DNA from: Salegentibacter sp. 24
Lineage (GTDB): Bacteria; Bacteroidota; Bacteroidia; Flavobacteriales; Flavobacteriaceae
Reading direction: 5' to 3'
Assembly (NCBI RefSeq): GCF_004362395.1
Contig: NZ_SNWE01000033.1
Coordinates: 1 to 32,043, forward strand
DNA length: 32,043 nucleotides
Shown here one piece after another: positions 29,665-32,043 of the stretch (position 1 is its first letter; the number at the start of each line of letters is the position of its first letter). The translations under genes were made by a program, and so were the position numbers. Under the pieces are notes generated by a model. The model was given only the letters and a program-made list of their open reading frames with translations, was not told the DNA's origin and made no database searches.

Positions 29665-32043
29665 TTAATTTGAATTCTTAAGGTAATATTCCAGTTGGTA
29701 ACGGCTGTCGAGATAATCATTAAAAGCACTCCAGGCATTTACCTCAATTCTAATGGCATCCCTTATATTTTGAAGGAAAGTTATATAATCTATAGCTCCC
29801 TCTTTAAATGCTAATACTGACCCTTCCTGTTGTTCCTGTGCTAAAGGAAGTGCTTCATCCCTATAATAATTCCATGAGTTTCTCCATTTGATATAGTCTT
29901 CACGCATATTTTTATAGGCGGTTTCCAGTTCGATTTTATCCTGATAAAAGTTTTGCTCTGCAATCTGTCTATTTACTTGTGCTTCCTGTGTACGGCCTAA
30001 TTCCGGCCCAAAAAACAGCGGAATTTGAATTCCTATTTGATATTGGAAGAAACCCGATTGCCCGGCTATTTCCTGCCTACCGTACTGACCCTGAAATTTG
30101 GGCAAAAATTCAGATTTTCGTTCTCTGGTAACCGCTTTGGCAACATCTATCCTTTGTTCCGAAACCTGTAGCAACGGATGATTTTCAAGCGACTCTACCA
30201 GAAAGTTTAAAGGTTCGTCTAAAGTTTCAACAGGCAAATCTGGTACATCATAGATTGTGTCACTAACGAACCATAGGTTTAAACGCTGTATTGATTTCAG
30301 GTAATCTCGGTACGATTGTTCCAGCTGTATTTTAACCTCGTTCGCCTGGTTGGAGGTAGCAAGATATTCCAATTTGGAGGTGGCCTCTGTTTCATACCTG
30401 ATTCTTGCAGCCCTTTCAATATCTTCAAAAATTGAATCCATTTTTCTATAAACCTGGAATGTCCTTTTAGTTGTATAAACCGAGGCCCAGGCCCTGCTTA
30501 CTTCACGTTCAATTTCAATAGTAGATAACTCTAAGGCACTTTCAGCAAGGGCAACCCTTTCTTTCTGCAATTTTAACCGGGGGGCAATTCCAAAAATATC
30601 AATGCCTTGCTGTTGGACGCCAATTTGAGTATAGACCCCATCAGAGCCATTTCCTACTTCTTCTTTTCCTGTAAAGATTTGGGTATTTCCAAAATCATAG
30701 GCGGTTTTACGCAATACTTCCTCACTTTCAATTTCAAGTTGAGCAGCTTTTAATTGCGGAAAGTTTTGGATTGCCATTTCTTTAGCCTCTTGCAAACTAA
30801 TAGTTTGTAAAGAATCCTGTTGTGAATATTCAGATGACATTGCATCAGATTGTGCATTTACAGAAAAGGTTCCGCCTAAAACAAAGCCAATTATCAAAAT
30901 CGTAGCTAAAGATCGTGAATTGGAAGAACCAAGCTTGTTCTGTTCCTTTTTCTCCCGTCTCTTCTCTACAAATGTATAAAGGACAGGAAGAACCACCAGC
31001 GTAAGCAAGGTAGCCGTAAGCATACCACCTATAACAACTGTAGCAAGTGGTTGTTGAACTTCTGCACCGGCAGATGTGGAAAATGCCATTGGTAAAAAAC
31101 CGAAAATATCTGTTGTTGCTGTTAACATAATAGGTCGTATTCGTTCTTTGGTTCCTGTAAAAATTCTATCTCTTATACTGGTTACTCCTTCTTCTTTTAA
31201 AGAATTGAATCTATTTATTAGTACCAGTCCGTTTAAAACTGCAACACCAAACAGAACAATGAAGCCTACACCTGCGGAAATGCTAAATGGCATACCTCTT
31301 AACCAAAGGGCAAAAACACCTCCGATAGCAGCCAATGGTATCGCCATATAGATCATGATAGATTGGGAAAAAGATTTTAAGGCAAAATATAGAAGCACGA
31401 AAATCAGGAATAAGGCTATCGGTACCACAATCACTAATCGGTCTTTGGCACTCTGAAGGTTTTCGAACTCCCCTCCATAAGTAATATAATAACCTGGTGG
31501 CAATTCTAATTCCTCATCTAATTTTTGCTGAATGTCGTTCACCACAGACTCTACATCCCTTCCCCGGGCGTTTACACCCACATAGGTTCTTCTGTAGGTA
31601 TCATCTCTTGAAATTTGCATAGGCCCCGGAACATACTCAATATCTGCTATTTCTTTTATAGGCACCTGAGTTCCGTCTGGAAGATCGATATACATACCAC
31701 GCAAATCATCAATATTCTTTCTATGATCTTCATCAAATCTTACTACCAGATCAAATCGTTTTTCTCCTTCAAAAATGACTCCGGCTGTTCCTCCTGCAAA
31801 AGCTGTACTTATGTAATCATTGGCTTTTTGGATATCCAGTCCATATTGCGCAATTTTATCACGGTTAAATTTAACGGTCATTTGTGGGAGGCCTGATGTT
31901 CGCTCCGCGTTTACGTCTCCTGCACCAGGCACGGTTTGGATAATACTGGCCATTTCCTGTACCTTTTCCGACAACACCCCCAGGTCCTCTCCATATAGTT
32001 TAACCGCAATATCTTCTCTAACCCCCTCTAATAATTCGTTGAA
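29665..32043 (-). CDS. cusA: CusA/CzcA heavy-metal RND pump fused to a TolC-like outer-membrane domain (5' end outside window)
   Basis: 792 codons visible; the frame is open to the right edge, so the N-terminal half lies outside. The visible CusA part (to about codon 370) includes VKLYGEDLG, the second porter domain, YFALKSFSQSIMIYMAIPLA, GVAVLNGLVLINRFNSL, RPIMLTATTDIFGFLPMA. After a basic linker (EKRREKKEQN) comes a hydrophobic segment ending FSVNAQ, which looks like a former signal peptide, then a complete TolC-like domain with two helical-hairpin repeats (ISLQEAKEMAIQNFPQL; PLLQVSEQRIDVAKAV). Such CusA-CusC fusions are known in Bacteroidetes. With cusB it forms a tripartite pump for divalent or monovalent soft metals. 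Confidence 0.9.
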   Translation of the reverse strand, partial: FNELLEGVREDIAVKLYGEDLGVLSEKVQEMASIIQTVPGAGDVNAERTSGLPQMTVKFNRDKIAQYGLDIQKANDYISTAFAGGTAGVIFEGEKRFDLVVRFDEDHRKNIDDLRGMYIDLPDGTQVPIKEIADIEYVPGPMQISRDDTYRRTYVGVNARGRDVESVVNDIQQKLDEELELPPGYYITYGGEFENLQSAKDRLVIVVPIALFLIFVLLYFALKSFSQSIMIYMAIPLAAIGGVFALWLRGMPFSISAGVGFIVLFGVAVLNGLVLINRFNSLKEEGVTSIRDRIFTGTKERIRPIMLTATTDIFGFLPMAFSTSAGAEVQQPLATVVIGGMLTATLLTLVVLPVLYTFVEKRREKKEQNKLGSSNSRSLATILIIGFVLGGTFSVNAQSDAMSSEYSQQDSLQTISLQEAKEMAIQNFPQLKAAQLEIESEEVLRKTAYDFGNTQIFTGKEEVGNGSDGVYTQIGVQQQGIDIFGIAPRLKLQKERVALAESALELSTIEIEREVSRAWASVYTTKRTFQVYRKMDSIFEDIERAARIRYETEATSKLEYLATSNQANEVKIQLEQSYRDYLKSIQRLNLWFVSDTIYDVPDLPVETLDEPLNFLVESLENHPLLQVSEQRIDVAKAVTRERKSEFLPKFQGQYGRQEIAGQSGFFQYQIGIQIPLFFGPELGRTQEAQVNRQIAEQNFYQDKIELETAYKNMREDYIKWRNSWNYYRDEALPLAQEQQEGSVLAFKEGAIDYITFLQNIRDAIRIEVNAWSAFNDYLDSRYQLEYYLKNSN

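Noticed and set aside
1-32043. tRNA or rRNA genes
   Set aside because: No cloverleaf with a TTCRA-type arm or conserved rRNA stretches was recognised by eye; a covariance-model search would be the decisive test.

Overview
The window reads as a Bacteroidota accessory region, most likely from a marine or sediment Flavobacteriaceae. Reasons: moderate-to-low GC, promoters with a -33 TTTG and -7 TAnnTTTG layout, the Bacteroidetes-type tra gene set (TraE, F, G, I, J, K, M, N), a BfmA/BtgA-type MobA, a DUF5712-type relaxase, and a CusA fused to a TolC-like domain. The genus is not determined. It is an inference whether this is an integrative conjugative element, a plasmid or a remnant: no integrase or replication initiator lies in the window.

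Layout. (1) 1-7.9 kb: a divergent, active-site-depleted amidase-like gene, then a compact tra operon for a Bacteroidetes type IV secretion system (pilin-like TraE, VirB3-like TraF, VirB4-like ATPase TraG, TraI, VirB6-like TraJ, VirB8-like TraK, VirB10-like TraM, VirB9-like TraN). (2) 7.9-10.05 kb: a broken gene fragment and an AbiE-type (type IV) toxin-antitoxin pair with a dyad operator. (3) 10.06-14.65 kb: coupling protein, relaxase and MobA, preceded by a structured non-coding region that is the best oriT candidate, then RadC-like and SSB genes. (4) 14.65-15.35 kb: about 700 bases of non-coding DNA with large inverted repeats, at the boundary between transfer module and cargo. (5) 15.35-21.3 kb, plus strand: a mercury/soft-metal locus with an ArsR/CadC-type sensor, a MerT-MerP fusion, a non-canonical flavoprotein disulfide reductase, a GDCCVxC protein, a CsoR/DUF156-family regulator lacking the usual copper ligands, a CPxC thioredoxin-fold protein, a Cys-rich four-helix metal-storage protein, a second MerT-like protein, an outer-membrane barrel and a secreted HMA protein. 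(6) 21.36-32.04 kb, minus strand: a divalent-metal efflux cluster with CusA-TolC fusion, CusB, PII-like, Fur-like, CDF, STAS/SpoIIAA-like (frameshifted), P1B-4-like ATPase, CDF with an HMA-like N-terminus, and a scar where a CaCA exchanger 5' part is joined to a second cusA 3' part.

The main candidate for an undescribed system is in region 5. Four promoters share a 22-base element between the -33 and -7 boxes (about 17.93, 18.42, 18.88 and 19.45 kb). They precede the DUF156 regulator itself, the CPxC protein, the storage protein, and the MerT/barrel/HMA operon. This looks like one autoregulated regulon spanning outer membrane, periplasm, inner membrane and cytosol, nested beside a separately controlled (ArsR) mer-like operon.

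All family assignments were made by eye from motifs and gene order; no database search was run.
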